Part shown: piece by piece, positions 11,601 through 21,523 of the stretch
Position numbering within the stretch: position 1 is the first letter of the stretch
Layout of the letters: every line of letters begins with the position of its first letter
Assembly (NCBI GenBank): GCA_021432605.1
Contig: MU271151.1
Location: 310,001-374,000, forward strand
Length of the DNA stretch: 64,000 nucleotides
From: Coniochaeta sp. PMI_546
Lineage: Eukaryota; Ascomycota; Sordariomycetes; Coniochaetales; Coniochaetaceae
Direction: 5' to 3'
Made by a program: the position numbers and the translations under genes
The notes under the pieces: model-generated
The model's database searches: none
Seen by the model: only the letters and a program-made list of their open reading frames with translations
Told to the model about the DNA's origin: nothing

Positions 11601-12904
11601 CTCGAGCTACAGACATCTAGCAGAGGGCCAACGAGAGGGGTATTGGCAACCAGCGGCCCGACAGTCCGGTGGCTCAGAAGGCGTGTCCATGTCACCAGGA
11701 CGGGGATGGAGACCACGAGACTCTGGCTCTGCACGACAAGTAGGAGGAGCTGTAGAAACGGTTGGATGTCGGCGATTGACGGGATAGACGTGTACCTCCT
11801 ACCAAGGTATCCGCCGAGGCAGGAAATCATCTCGGAGAACTTTTTAGCAAATTGGTACTTATCGTCGTCAATTTCCTGAGCGTCGACAGTCGACCATTCG
11901 AAGAGTCTTCCGCAAAGGTTGACAAATTCCACATCATACATGGGCAGGACGAGCGCTGTGAACTCCTCTTCAGTGAAGCTGTGGCGAGAATACAGAGCAT
12001 GGAGTGCCTCCAAAGCCGCTTTCTGCACACCGAGATGCGATGCTGCCAGTCCCTTGCACATATACCGAACGCACTGAGCCGAGCTGATGGCTTTGGGAAT
12101 GGCCCAGGGCATGATAGAGTAAAAGACTGCCAAGGACCTGATAGCACACGTTGCTAGATCGTCGTAAGTCTGCATGTCTCCATCAAGACAGTCATTCAAG
12201 AACGAGCCGATCCTCTGGAGCCAACCTTCGTCACCGCATCGGACCACAGGTCCTTCTTGTCGGTTTGGGAAGGCTTCCGTCAAGACAGCAGCAGGAGTGA
12301 ATATTTCGACACAGGCCTTGCTAAGGACACTTTCGCGCACTGCAAATATCGGACTGTCGCCACTAAAGACCTCATCGGACAAGGTCTCGAGGATTTGCAG
12401 AACGAGCTCTTTGTGTACTGCAGAGTCGGGAACCCGCCACATCTGGACAAGCAGCTCATCCATATCCATCCACTCCGCAGCCCAGCACCTTGCAGCCACT
12501 TCAACCCATAGCTGGGCAGTCTTTGTCCTGATATAGAGTGGATCATCCTTGGCGACGTTCTGGGCCAGCTGCAGTATCCAGCCTCGAAGGTACTGGGCCT
12601 GCTCTGGGCTATATTCATTCCACTTATGCTTGACTGCATGCTCCAGTAAGGAGAGGCCGTAGTGACGTAGGATTGGCGCGTGGGACTTGTCCAAGGCAAG
12701 GGAAAAGCCATGTTGAGGAGCTTCCGGAACAGCTTTTACGCTCTCGAGGAAGGACTGTGCTTCTTGTCTGGAGTGATTGGTAGAGTAGGGACTATGGATG
12801 ATGTTGAGGGCCTCGTGAATTTGAGAAAGTATGGAGTCACCGTCGTTGACATTGCTGGAGAGTGCACCGGCCGGGGTTGCTCCATCGAGCGGAATGCCGT
12901 TCAT
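8643..12904 (-). CDS. MSN5: Nuclear transport receptor, exportin-5/Msn5 family
   Basis: This is a karyopherin-beta that carries cargo, in yeast mainly phosphorylated regulators, through nuclear pores with Ran-GTP. I rebuilt eight exons: 12904-11365, 11309-11188, 11134-11063, 10993-10769, 10714-10611, 10558-10300, 10245-10099 and 9983-8643. All junction phases agree and give 1,269 residues, close to the 1,224 of yeast Msn5. The whole chain is helical HEAT-like repeat. The N-terminal part shows the importin-beta layout (LLEHAVKHKWNEYSPEQ; KTAQLWVEVAARCW), and exon 8 carries conserved Exportin-5 stretches such as FLPPILAVCFQQMD and VLRVFRSIVPEF. The C-terminal 60 residues are basic and probably disordered. 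The start ATG at 12904 is followed by a variable leader before the first helix. The donor of exon 2 (GTCCGC) is weak. Confidence 0.92.
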
Positions 12905-13605
12905 GATCGAGGCGGACCGCAGGTCAGGCGGGAGACTGGAAAGGTCGATGAAGAGAGGTTATCTCGCCACTTGCAGTGGCTCAGACACTGTCATGTAGGT
13001 TCTGCAACGTACAGGAGCAAAAAAGAGGAAACTCGGCGCAGGATGACTCTTCGGCAGGACACAAATCGCCGAGGTTGTTGTCTGCACTCGAAGTGAGTAG
13101 TCCCTGGGAGAAGACAGAAAGATGCCAGGCCAAAGAGGCCAAAGGCCTCAAGGTTCTAATTCGAGGTACTAGATGGAGTCTTCAATACAAGAGAAGGAGG
13201 AAATGCGATATCTGCCGTCTTCTTTGTCGTCGTAATATAGTAGAGTCCATTTAGGTCACAGTGTACTTGTAACAGAAATAATTGGGCGTAGTCGCGCTTG
13301 GTCTCGGTGAGGTTTGGACGACGCGCTAGCAGTGGGGTCTGCTAGCGCAGCTGTCTGTTCGATAAGGATTAACAGTAAGGACGGGAGGTACCTTACCACA
13401 GTATACGTGGAGAGCAGGGGTCGGCCCATTCACACTTCACAGCAGCAAGGTATCCAGGCCCCACAGGGGACTTCAGGTCATTGTCCTTGATGGCAGCTAG
13501 ATACGCAGAGCTTTCACCTAAGTGTATCTTTCCTCCTCGACCAATAATTCCTCAACTCCCATCTAAGTCATCGACTTACAGAATCTCGGGCCGGTTGACA
13601 GACCA
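12905..13605. promoter_or_regulatory. Exportin promoter and DPH7 3' flank
   Basis: This gap lies between two minus-strand genes. It contains a perfect 10-bp inverted repeat at 13323-13348 and a GGTACCTTACC motif at 13387-13397. The strand opposite the first exportin exon is open for over 130 codons, but this is a shadow frame. No other gene is supported. Confidence 0.5.
13323..13348. repeat. Perfect 10-bp inverted repeat with 6-nt loop
   Basis: GCGCTAGCAG at 13323-13332 is followed after TGGGGT by its exact reverse complement at 13339-13348. It lies about 420 nt upstream of the exportin start and about 260 nt beyond the DPH7 stop on the same strand. It could be an RNA hairpin in the DPH7 3' end or a dyad protein-binding site. 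Sequence alone does not decide. Confidence 0.6.
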
Positions 13606-14832
13606 CTAACTACTTAAATTGATGGCCCAGAGACAAAGCAGCTTGTCGTAGAAGCTAGTGGACACACAAACTAGCTCTCCATGATCGTCGACTTCGGTGC
13701 CTGGTTGGAAATCACTGGCATAGTTCATGCTCTTGTGCTCTTCAAACTGTCCTAGGACCTCCAGCTCGACGTTGCCAGTGTCTTGATCAGAGCCTCTGAT
13801 TTGTAAGATCCTAGCGCCGGCATGCATACACGACGCCAGGATGAAGGCTTCCCATGTGCCCGCTCCTCCTTCTTGACCACCACGACCGTACTTGATCAGC
13901 CGCAACCTCCATACCCCGCCACCGAGTTTAGCTTCCGCGAGTAGGCTTGTCTTGCGAAGACCTAGTGTCTCTTGAAGAGGCTGAATCGAGTACACTCGGA
14001 TATGGTCGTCATAGCTACCGGTTACCACAATGTCCTTTCCACAAGGTAATGGTAGGATTGCAGTGACTCCTGCATCGTGGCCGCGGACACTCATAGCCGA
14101 AAATGGTAGCTCGATATCGAGCGGGGCATCGTCTTGTGGCGGCTTCACTTTGACAATGCAATATGCATATCGTAAAAGGGAGTCGTCGCCTCCGGTATAA
14201 ATGGTGAATGCTGGCAGATCGCTCTGCTCCGTTGTAGAGACTGTGGGAGATATGGCCACGCACCATGCTTCTAGGCTGTGAAGTATGATGGGGCCTTCTG
14301 TAGCTAGCGTGGTCTTGTAGTCTGAGCCGAGTCGCAAGATATGAACGCCGCCTTGCGACGTGGTAATAGCCATGGTGTCAGGAATTGTCGGATGCCAGGC
14401 AAATTGGAGGAAGAGCACGTCCTCTCCGATGCCAGGGAGTCTTATCGTGCTAAGCAGAGTCAATGAAGGAAGTCCCGAAAACGAGGATGAGAATCTGAAG
14501 ACCTCGAGTGAGGCGGTGCTGGAGACTACACCCACAACATCCTCTTTCCCCGAGCAAGTTTGGAAACGAAGATCCAAGATGGCGGAGGGTCGAGACTCTG
14601 TGTGGACATGGACTATATCCTGTCCAGCAATCTCATAGACCACAATGCTTCCATTGCGCGTTTGAGATCCAACGGACGGCTCATGCCCCTCCGATTCCTC
14701 TCCTCCCTTCTGGAGGTTGTAGGTCCCAACCAGAAAATATGAAGGAAGTAGGGGAGAGAATTCAAGGCAGCTCGGGGGCAGTTCTAGCGTCAAGGATCGC
14801 CGAGAGGTTATTTGCGATGCGGCCTTTTCCAT
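13606..14832 (-). CDS. DPH7: Diphthine methyl ester methylesterase, WD40 protein
   Basis: This is a cytosolic enzyme of the diphthamide pathway. It removes the methyl ester from the methylated diphthine intermediate on elongation factor 2 so that the final amidation can occur. It is a single exon of 408 residues, the usual size for the family (yeast Rrt2, human WDR85). WD-type blades are visible, with the segments QFAWHPTIPDTMAI, GGDDSLLRY, VTGSYDDHIRVYS and VSTSFYDKLLCLWAI near the end. The start ATG at 14832 is the first in frame. The gene is head-to-head with the DUF1917 gene across 681 nt. Assignment rests on overall blade order and the GSYDDHIRVYS signature. Another WD40 family is possible but less likely. 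Confidence 0.82.
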   Translation of the reverse strand: MEKAASQITSRRSLTLELPPSCLEFSPLLPSYFLVGTYNLQKGGEESEGHEPSVGSQTRNGSIVVYEIAGQDIVHVHTESRPSAILDLRFQTCSGKEDVVGVVSSTASLEVFRFSSSFSGLPSLTLLSTIRLPGIGEDVLFLQFAWHPTIPDTMAITTSQGGVHILRLGSDYKTTLATEGPIILHSLEAWCVAISPTVSTTEQSDLPAFTIYTGGDDSLLRYAYCIVKVKPPQDDAPLDIELPFSAMSVRGHDAGVTAILPLPCGKDIVVTGSYDDHIRVYSIQPLQETLGLRKTSLLAEAKLGGGVWRLRLIKYGRGGQEGGAGTWEAFILASCMHAGARILQIRGSDQDTGNVELEVLGQFEEHKSMNYASDFQPGTEVDDHGELVCVSTSFYDKLLCLWAINLSS

Positions 14833-15513
14833 GACTTTACAGTCACCTATGACAGGTATTGTTCCGAATTCAAACGCTCACTGCGAGGATGCCTTGGCAG
14901 TATCCCGTTGAAGCTAGCTAGCGGTCCCTGACGCTGGAGGATTGCCTGATAATTTGCACCTTTCCCCCTATGCTGTAGATTCTCCCCTTAGCGACACCTG
15001 ATGCTCATATTAGTTGTAACTCCACATGTCAGAGATTAGGAACTTACTCGACGCTGTATAGAGAGTCTGCTTAGTGGTAGGTAGTAGCAAGCAGCTTCTA
15101 TGTACCCTAGGTACCTTAGGTAAGGTATCTTAAGTTAAGGTAAGGTCAGGTTGATTGCTCTTGCCGTTTGGGCAGCACTTGAAACTTGGGAAATGGTCGC
15201 GATTTTAAAGTGGGGCTTGACTTGTTGTTCTAAATGCTCGTTCAGTGAGTGCACATACGGTGATAAGGCCTCATCCCGGCACACCTTCACCCTCCAAATC
15301 CACGTCTCACCGTCTTTATACATCTCAAACTCCAGACTATAGGATTCGTATGAAGTATTCATCGGCATGGTACCCAACGCATGCGCATCTGGTTGATCTC
15401 GACGACACTTTATCGGCCTGTCGTTGCGTCTTCCTGGGCTGGATGGCTTCCCTTCATCGCTGGACTCTATCCATCTCAGTCGACGCTCGCTCGACCTCAT
15501 CCCACAGCAAAGC
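14833..15513. promoter_or_regulatory. Divergent promoter between DPH7 and the DUF1917 gene
   Basis: The start codons point away from each other across 681 nt. The densest AAGGTA/TACCTT motif cluster of the window lies at 15101-15150, where GGTACC, TTAGGTAAGGTA and TTAAGGTAAGG follow one another. A short open frame on the minus strand (15135-15515) overlaps the leader but looks non-coding. Confidence 0.5.
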
Positions 15514-16601
15514 ATGGACTCAGACTCGGATTTTTACGGTATGCTAGTCTATGAAACATCTTCCAAAAATCGCCCCGAAAGGAACTAAGTAGCCCTATAG
15601 GTGATGAGGAAACAATATCCCACCTCAACAATAGAGTTTCCTCGTTCGACCCCCGTACAGCTCTGCAAGACCTCATGCACACCATCCCCTGCCACACCCA
15701 GAAGCAAGCCAAAGGCCACACAAGAAAAGTAGGCCACCTCCACAACCCATACGAAGGCGTCCCATATGCATGGCAGCTAGACGAGACAATCGACGCCTTC
15801 CTAGCCCGTCTGCCACCATCCACGACACGAGTGACGCCAACCGAGTTCTGGATATACATCTGCAACCCCTTCATTCCGCTGGAGCCTAAGTCACTGTTGG
15901 CAAACCAGCACGTGGCGGGTTGTGAAGATGAAGCACCTCTTGAGTCTGACACAAAGTTGGGTATGTTTATTCAAGGTGGGATGGCTCGCCTGCACCTCCT
16001 GTCGGACTTCATCTCCAAGGCTACCAGTATGGCTAGAACCAAGAGCATCGCTACCCGCGAAATCAACAAGGAACGCGCACTGGCTGTGGCCCAGATCCTA
16101 GACCTGGCCCACCATTTGCATGTGCGATGTGGAAAGTGGATGCTGTTTCCGGAACTGAACGCCGTGGATGATATTTGGGCAATCGTTGCGCGGGCCACAG
16201 CCGCCAATGAGCTTGGTGTGGCGGCCAAGGTTGCCCCAAAGGGTGACGGAGAGGGGAGGCAAGGGTCGGCGAGGTTGATATGCGTATATACGCGAGACTT
16301 CAGGGATAAGGACGACGTGGCGAGGGTCCTCCAACGCCTGAGGGAATTGGAGCTTGTGAAGGCGAATAGTAGGCCTATTTACTATAAGTGTGGTAAGGTA
16401 CCTGAAACGAATCTCAAGGGTTGAATGCTGACGGTTCAGATGCATACACTTACCTAGGCATCGGGAGCAAGAATGCTTGGGATATCAAGGCATCTTTGGT
16501 ACGTAGTTGCGTGTCGTGCCGTGGAAGTGTTACTGACCGATGCGCAGTACTCTTCGACCGACATATTCGCGTACATGAAGGAAAGAGATGGAGCATGTTG
16601 A
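15514..16601 (+). CDS. DUF1917 / Bles03 (UPF0696) family protein
   Basis: This is a protein of unknown biochemical function with the fold family of human C11orf68 (Bles03). Four exons, 15514-15538, 15601-16392, 16440-16498 and 16548-16601, splice to 309 residues with consistent phases. Exon 1 encodes only eight codons (MDSDSDFY plus one base), so the start relies on the splice join that restores a continuous N-terminus. Family features are the acidic leader, the TEFWIYICNPFIPL segment, the long GKWMLFPELNAVDDIWAIVARA stretch with conserved Trp and Asp residues, and a C-terminal YYKCDAYTYLGI block completed by exons 3 and 4. Introns are 62, 47 and 49 nt, and intron 2 itself starts GTAAGGTACC. 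Likely cytosolic, since I see no targeting signal. Confidence 0.75.
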
Positions 16602-17321
16602 AAGTCAAGTGTGCTTTCATTCAGTCAGAAGACATCGCGAAGGAGCCTTGTTGCGAACATATTTCTGTTGTTTCAGTCGGTGATCGCAAAACTGAGGGAG
16701 AATGTAGCTGCGCCGGCTTTCGAGCTGAGTGCCTCCGAGTTGCCATCTAGTGTGAGCTTAGGTGTTGGGAGTTAGTAACTGGTTCGAGTTATCTTGGTTT
16801 TTTGAGAACTTACCGCGCTTCCGATACGCAACGCAGCTGTGCTGTTGTACATCCGGGTTTGGTTCAAAGAATCTCTGTAGCCACGTCTTGCAACATAGCA
16901 TGGGTCGTTAAACCGACATTCATGACCTACAACGCCAGGAGAAGACTCAGCAACAAATTCACGCTATCCAACCCAAGGCACTGAACAGAGAACACGCTGT
17001 GATTGTCGCTCCGTAATGCAAAACGAGCCTCGAATGTCAAACGCCTGCCCACGCTTTGCCCTATGTATATGCGGCATATCCGACAGCTATATCCAGCTGC
17101 CCATAACGCAGAAATCGCTTCATAAGGTCCACCTCAGGCCAATCCCAACCTGACCTGATCGCACCACCCAGAGTTTTGTTCACACCGCATGTTGGCTTGA
17201 CTGCATGGACGGGCGCCTGAGATAGGCACCGAAGCGTACTCAACTTCGTCTTCGAGGGATGGCAGACCTTCCAACCAGCTTCCAAGTTCACCGCTTGTCA
17301 TTGTGAGCGCGATCGAAGTCC
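16602..17321. other. Convergent 3' intergenic gap
   Basis: The gap lies between the DUF1917 stop and the NAA30 stop. It should contain two 3' UTRs and terminators. Short open frames show no protein-like sequence and no RNA gene was recognised. Confidence 0.55.
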
Positions 17322-17974
17322 CTACGCCGCCGCAATCGGAGGGCTATCCAGCGCCAGGTCTGCAGCCGCGTCCGGGTCGAATGGCTTCAGCAGTAGTACG
17401 AGTCTATATGCGCTACTGCCATTCAGATAGTACCGGTGCAGCTTCTTGGAGCGCAAGAACCCCAGCCTCTCATACAGCCTCATTGCCGGTATATTGGTCT
17501 CCTCCGTCTCAAGGACAATCTCATCAGCGTTGCGCTGTGCCATGGCGTCGACCGCTCGCTTGACCAGGGCAGTGGCTACACCGTGGCCACGATAGGCAGA
17601 CGAGACAGCGAGCATAGCGATGTAGCCGCGGAGGGTTGCTGGCGAGTGAGAGGCGTGGGTTTCCAGCTTGCAGACGATCACGCCTTTCAAAGAGGAGTCG
17701 CCGGGGTCGAGAGCCTAGAAAGGACGGAATGTAAGCCATGCCATCTATGTGGCTGAGTCGTATAGCTGCGTACCATGAAACAAAGATGACCCCATTGATA
17801 TAGAAAGTAGCGATAGACGTAAATGCTGTATGGTTCGCTCAGGTCCTTGGAGATCAATGCCCTGATTGCAGGTAGGTACTGGTCCTCTAAGCCATGTTCG
17901 TACTGAATGTAGCGCAACTCGGCTGGCAGTTCGGCCAGACGAGGAGTCTTCTCCATCTCATCAACGCATGTCAT
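17322..17974 (-). CDS. NAA30: NatC N-terminal acetyltransferase catalytic subunit
   Basis: This GNAT enzyme transfers acetyl from acetyl-CoA to the N-terminus of nascent proteins starting with Met plus a bulky hydrophobic residue, together with Naa35 and Naa38 on the ribosome. Exons 17974-17774 and 17714-17322 give 197 residues, near yeast Mak3 (176). The substrate-side block LSEPYSIYVYRYFLYQW is almost identical to Mak3. The acetyl-CoA loop is YRGHGVATALV, followed by ETEETNIPAMRLYERLGF and the terminal RYYLNGSSAYRLVLLL strand. The ATG at 17974 leaves a 38-residue leader before the core. The frame continues open upstream, so a longer N-terminus is possible but has no family support. Divergent from LRO1. 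Confidence 0.93.
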
Positions 17975-18302
17975 AAAGAGGGCGAGCGTGGCCAGGTCAC
18001 TTAAGATGAAGAGAGGGCGAAGAACAAGACGGGATAATACGACGGTGATGAGCAGGAGTTCATGAGCTTCGAGCTGGTGGTCTAGTCCATTGACCATGTA
18101 CACACAGGCCTTTGACCCACTTGACTATGGCCTGCAAAGCAAATAGGCGATCTAACAAGCAATGAGTTGTTGCAGTTTTTGCTGTGAATGTGAGATGTCG
18201 TCGGTGGTCGAATTCACGTTTCACATGCAAACATTCGACCTCACTGCGTCTGGCCCGCATATCGGGGCCATCTCAATCTCACGTGCTTAAATCGGACGAT
18301 AT

Positions 18303-18312
18303 TACACGTGTA
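18303..18312. repeat. TACACGTGTA palindrome, copy 2
   Basis: This is an exact copy of the 10-bp E-box palindrome, 329 nt upstream of the NAA30 start and 567 nt upstream of the LRO1 start. Confidence 0.5.
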
Positions 18313-18530
18313 CGCAGACCGCACTGTGGGGCTAACTGACTACACTGTACAGCATGTGCTCCGCAGCTCAAGCCGGACCTCAGCCAGGCTGATAGTAGTG
18401 TAGTGTCCAGTAGATACGTATGTAGCACCAAGTGGAGTTATGTAAGGTACCTTTAGGTAAGGTAGCTTCAGTCAGTTGAGCTGGATTGCTGGCTTGCACG
18501 CTTTGCCTTTTTTGCCTTTTCTTCCCGCGT

Positions 18531-18538
18531 TGACGTCA
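18531..18538. promoter_or_regulatory. Candidate CRE/ATF site TGACGTCA
   Basis: This is a perfect 8-bp palindrome that bZIP ATF/CREB proteins bind, 341 nt upstream of the LRO1 start. In fungi such sites are used by stress-linked bZIP factors. Its use here is inferred only from sequence and position. Confidence 0.4.
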
Positions 18539-18878
18539 CGGCAGGGCAATCGGTCATTCTGGTCATTCGACTGGGACGACCCGTTCGCAGCGCACCATTC
18601 TGAAGGCTCATGCCAAGCGGCGCAAACGACAGCCAGACCTCTATTCGGGAGCACCACCGCGACTATACGGCGTGGTGCCGCTGCGCTTTGTGGCACTAAT
18701 AGTTCCAGATTGGAACGCGTTGTCTGCTGATCTCCCGTTCCGCCCAGTCTCACCTCTCGAGCCTCAACAGGTTCGATTGCAGATTATCCTTTCTTACCTG
18801 GCACGGATAGTTCGCGGTTCTCCTTCCTTGAAGTTTATTCACCCCGGTGCCCCTCCCCCACACGGGGCAGCGCTTATC

Positions 18879-20826
18879 ATGGCGTCTGCTATCCGTCGCC
18901 GACGAGCCATCGCGAGCGACACTCCTTCGGAATCGCCCACTCCTCGGGACCCAAGTCCAGCACTCGAAGGACCAGGAGAAGCCGAAGATGTTGAAAAGAT
19001 CACAGTTGTGCATCACCACAAAAAGATTCGGAAGAGGAGAACAACGGCCATATTCCTGTTAGGAAGTCTGTTTGGCATAGTTGTGGCCGGCTTCTTCGCG
19101 AATAGCAACGATCTGATAAATCTGCCTGACATCGGCGAGTTGAGCATGGACAGCCTCCTTGATGTGCTCCCTGCTGGCCTGGTAAAGGACATGCGCGACT
19201 TGGTGGTAAGTTACTCCCTACTACCATGCAATCGACGTGCTGGGCTTTAGCGCTGACGTGCGGTGCCTGCAGAAAGGAGAACGAGACTTCCTCGATACCT
19301 ATGATGCCTTCTCCGTTGGTCTCAAGGTCCGCGCAGAAGGCATGACGGCCGTCCATCCCATCGTTATGATTCCGGGAGTCATCTCAACAGGTCTTGAGTC
19401 GTGGGGTACTTCGAACATCTCGCGCCCCTTTTTCCGCAAGCGCCTATGGGGGAGCTGGAGCATGATGAGGGCTTTGGTGTTGGAAAAGGAGGTATGGAAG
19501 AGACACATTATGCTTGATAAACAAACAGGATTAGACCCCCCCGAAATCAAGCTGAGGGCTGCTCAGGGATTCGATGCTACCGACTTCTTTATCACCGGTT
19601 ACTGGATCTGGAACAAGATAATCGAGAACCTGGCCTCCCTTGGCTATGACCCGACCAACAGCTTCACAGCTGCTTACGACTGGCGGTTGTCGTACGCCAA
19701 TCTCGAGGTGCGGGATCAATACTTCACGAGGTTGAAGTCCTACATTGAGACATCTGTTTCATACTCCGGAAAGAAAATCGTCCTCACATCGCACAGCATG
19801 GGGAGTCAGGTTCTCTTTTACTTTTTTCATTGGGTTGCATCTGAACAAGGCGGAAACGGAGGACAGGATTGGGTTGAACGGCATGTCGAAGCATGGATCA
19901 ATGTCAGCGGCTGCATGTTGGGCGCTGTCAAGGCTGTCACAGCCGTCCTTTCGGGCGAGATGCGCGACACGGCGCAGCTAAACGCGTTCGCCGTGTACGG
20001 TCTAGAGAAGTTTCTGAGCAAGGAAGAGAGAGCCGAGATATTTCGGGCGATGCCCGGCCTCTCGTCGATGTTGCCGATTGGCGGCAATGCTGTCTGGGGT
20101 GAGCTGGACTCAGCACCGGATGATGCGCCAGGACAGAATTTCTCGTACGGTTCTCTACTCAACTTCCGGTCGGGAATGAACTGGACTACCCCGGATCGAA
20201 ATTTGACAGTTGAAGGGGCTATGGAGTACTTGTTCAATACGACCGAGCCCTGGTACCAGGACGCAGTCAAGGGTAGCTACTCGCACGGCGTAGCACACAC
20301 CGACGCAGAAGTAAAGGCGAACGAAAATGACCCCCGGAAGTGGATTAATCCGCTCGAGACGCGGCTCCCGCTCGCTCCGAGTCTGAGGATCTACTGCTTT
20401 TACGGCGTTGGAAAAGCGACAGAAAGGGCATACTATTACCGCTCTCCAGAATCACCACTGACGACTCACCTCAATATAACCATCGATACCGGTCTCACTC
20501 AGGGCGGCGCTGACCACGGAGTCATACTGGGCGAAGGGGATGGCACTGTCAATCTGTTGAGCATGGGTTACATGTGCAATAAGGGGTGGAAAATACAGCG
20601 CTACAACCCGGCCGGCGTCAAGGTGACAGTCGTCGAGATGCCGCACGAACCGGAACGGTTTAACCCGAGAGGAGGACCCAATACGGCAGATCATGTTGAC
20701 ATCCTCGGCCGACAGAAGTTGAACGAGTTAATCTTGAAGGTCGCTGCTGGACGCGGCGATACTATTGAAGAAACTGTGGTCAGCAATATCCGAGACTACG
20801 CTGAGAAAGTGAAAATATACGAGTAG
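18879..20826 (+). CDS. LRO1: Phospholipid:diacylglycerol acyltransferase
   Basis: This ER membrane enzyme makes triacylglycerol by moving an acyl chain from a phospholipid to diacylglycerol. Exons 18879-19205 and 19273-20826 give 626 residues (yeast Lro1 661). Residues 1-54 form a basic cytosolic tail ending KKIRKRR, and one membrane segment spans about 55-73. The remainder is the luminal LCAT-like alpha/beta-hydrolase. The nucleophile lies in TSHSMGSQ with Ser near residue 284. The Asp is probably in GEGDGTVNLLS and the His in ADHVDILG near the C-terminus. VHPIVMIPGVISTGLESW is the family's oxyanion/lid region. The start at 18879 directly precedes the basic tail seen in homologs. An upstream in-frame ATG at 18672 is less likely. 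Confidence 0.95.
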
Positions 20827-21523
20827 TAAGGTCGCTTGTCCACTACAAGGACGAGTGTGCAGCCGAGACCTTTTGCTGTAAGAGGAGAGTGCATTTCTTC
20901 TGGAGGCATGTTGATTTTATGATATCCCACTCAGGCATGGATAATTGGCCCGGCGTTCAGTGGGAAGTGACGGAGTCGTTGATAATGATCTTGTATTGGA
21001 GTACCTATAGATATAAAAACCCATAATCATATAGTAAGGTAGGTACCGCTATAACCATCCTACGTTATCTAAGGTATCTTAGTGCGGCCATTGATGACGG
21101 CGGACAAGGTACCTACTTCCTCGAAAGCGATACTATGTACAGATATGATGTCACTCCGGCGCAAGAGATGGCGCGGGGAGACTTCGAGAATGACAGGAAG
21201 GTAAAAAGTGGGTCTTCATCGCTCTAAACGTGACGGGGAGGCAAACCCGAGCCGATGTCTCGACGTATCACCAGCGCATCGGCGGGGGGAGGCGGAGACT
21301 CCAGTTGAATCGAAATCAGCCTTGTTGATTCGACCTTCACACCGGCTGACAATTATTAGCTGACTATCTTCCCTCCTTACAGCCTCGATGATATTCTCAC
21401 TGCATGTATCAGTACAAATGTGCTCAGCATCTCGCAGCTGCCCTCCCAAGGATCGATAATCGCGATGCCAAGCGCCCGACAGCATCTGAGAACTAAAAGA
21501 ACCAACATAGACTATCATGAATA
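20827..21523. promoter_or_regulatory. LRO1 3' flank and LDB17-like promoter
   Basis: This is a tandem gap on the plus strand. AAGGTA/GGTACC motifs occur at 21034-21047, 21070-21081 and 21105-21116. No additional gene or RNA is supported. Confidence 0.5.

Larger units (their letters stand above)
17975..18878. promoter_or_regulatory. Divergent promoter between NAA30 and LRO1
   Basis: This is a 904-nt head-to-head spacer. It holds a TACACGTGTA palindrome (18303-18312), an AAGGTACCTTTAGGTAAGGTA cluster around 18444-18464, a repeated TTTGCCTTTT element near 18500-18520 and a perfect TGACGTCA site (18531-18538). An in-frame ATG at 18672 could lengthen LRO1 by 69 residues, but those residues look non-conserved. 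Confidence 0.55.

Noticed and set aside
12680-13096. 138-codon plus-strand frame over the exportin start
   Set aside because: Half of it is antisense to exon 1 of the exportin and the rest is non-conserved promoter sequence.
18672-18878. Upstream in-frame extension of LRO1
   Set aside because: The 69 extra residues contain a hydrophobic stretch but match no homolog. The basic tail typical of the family begins at 18879.
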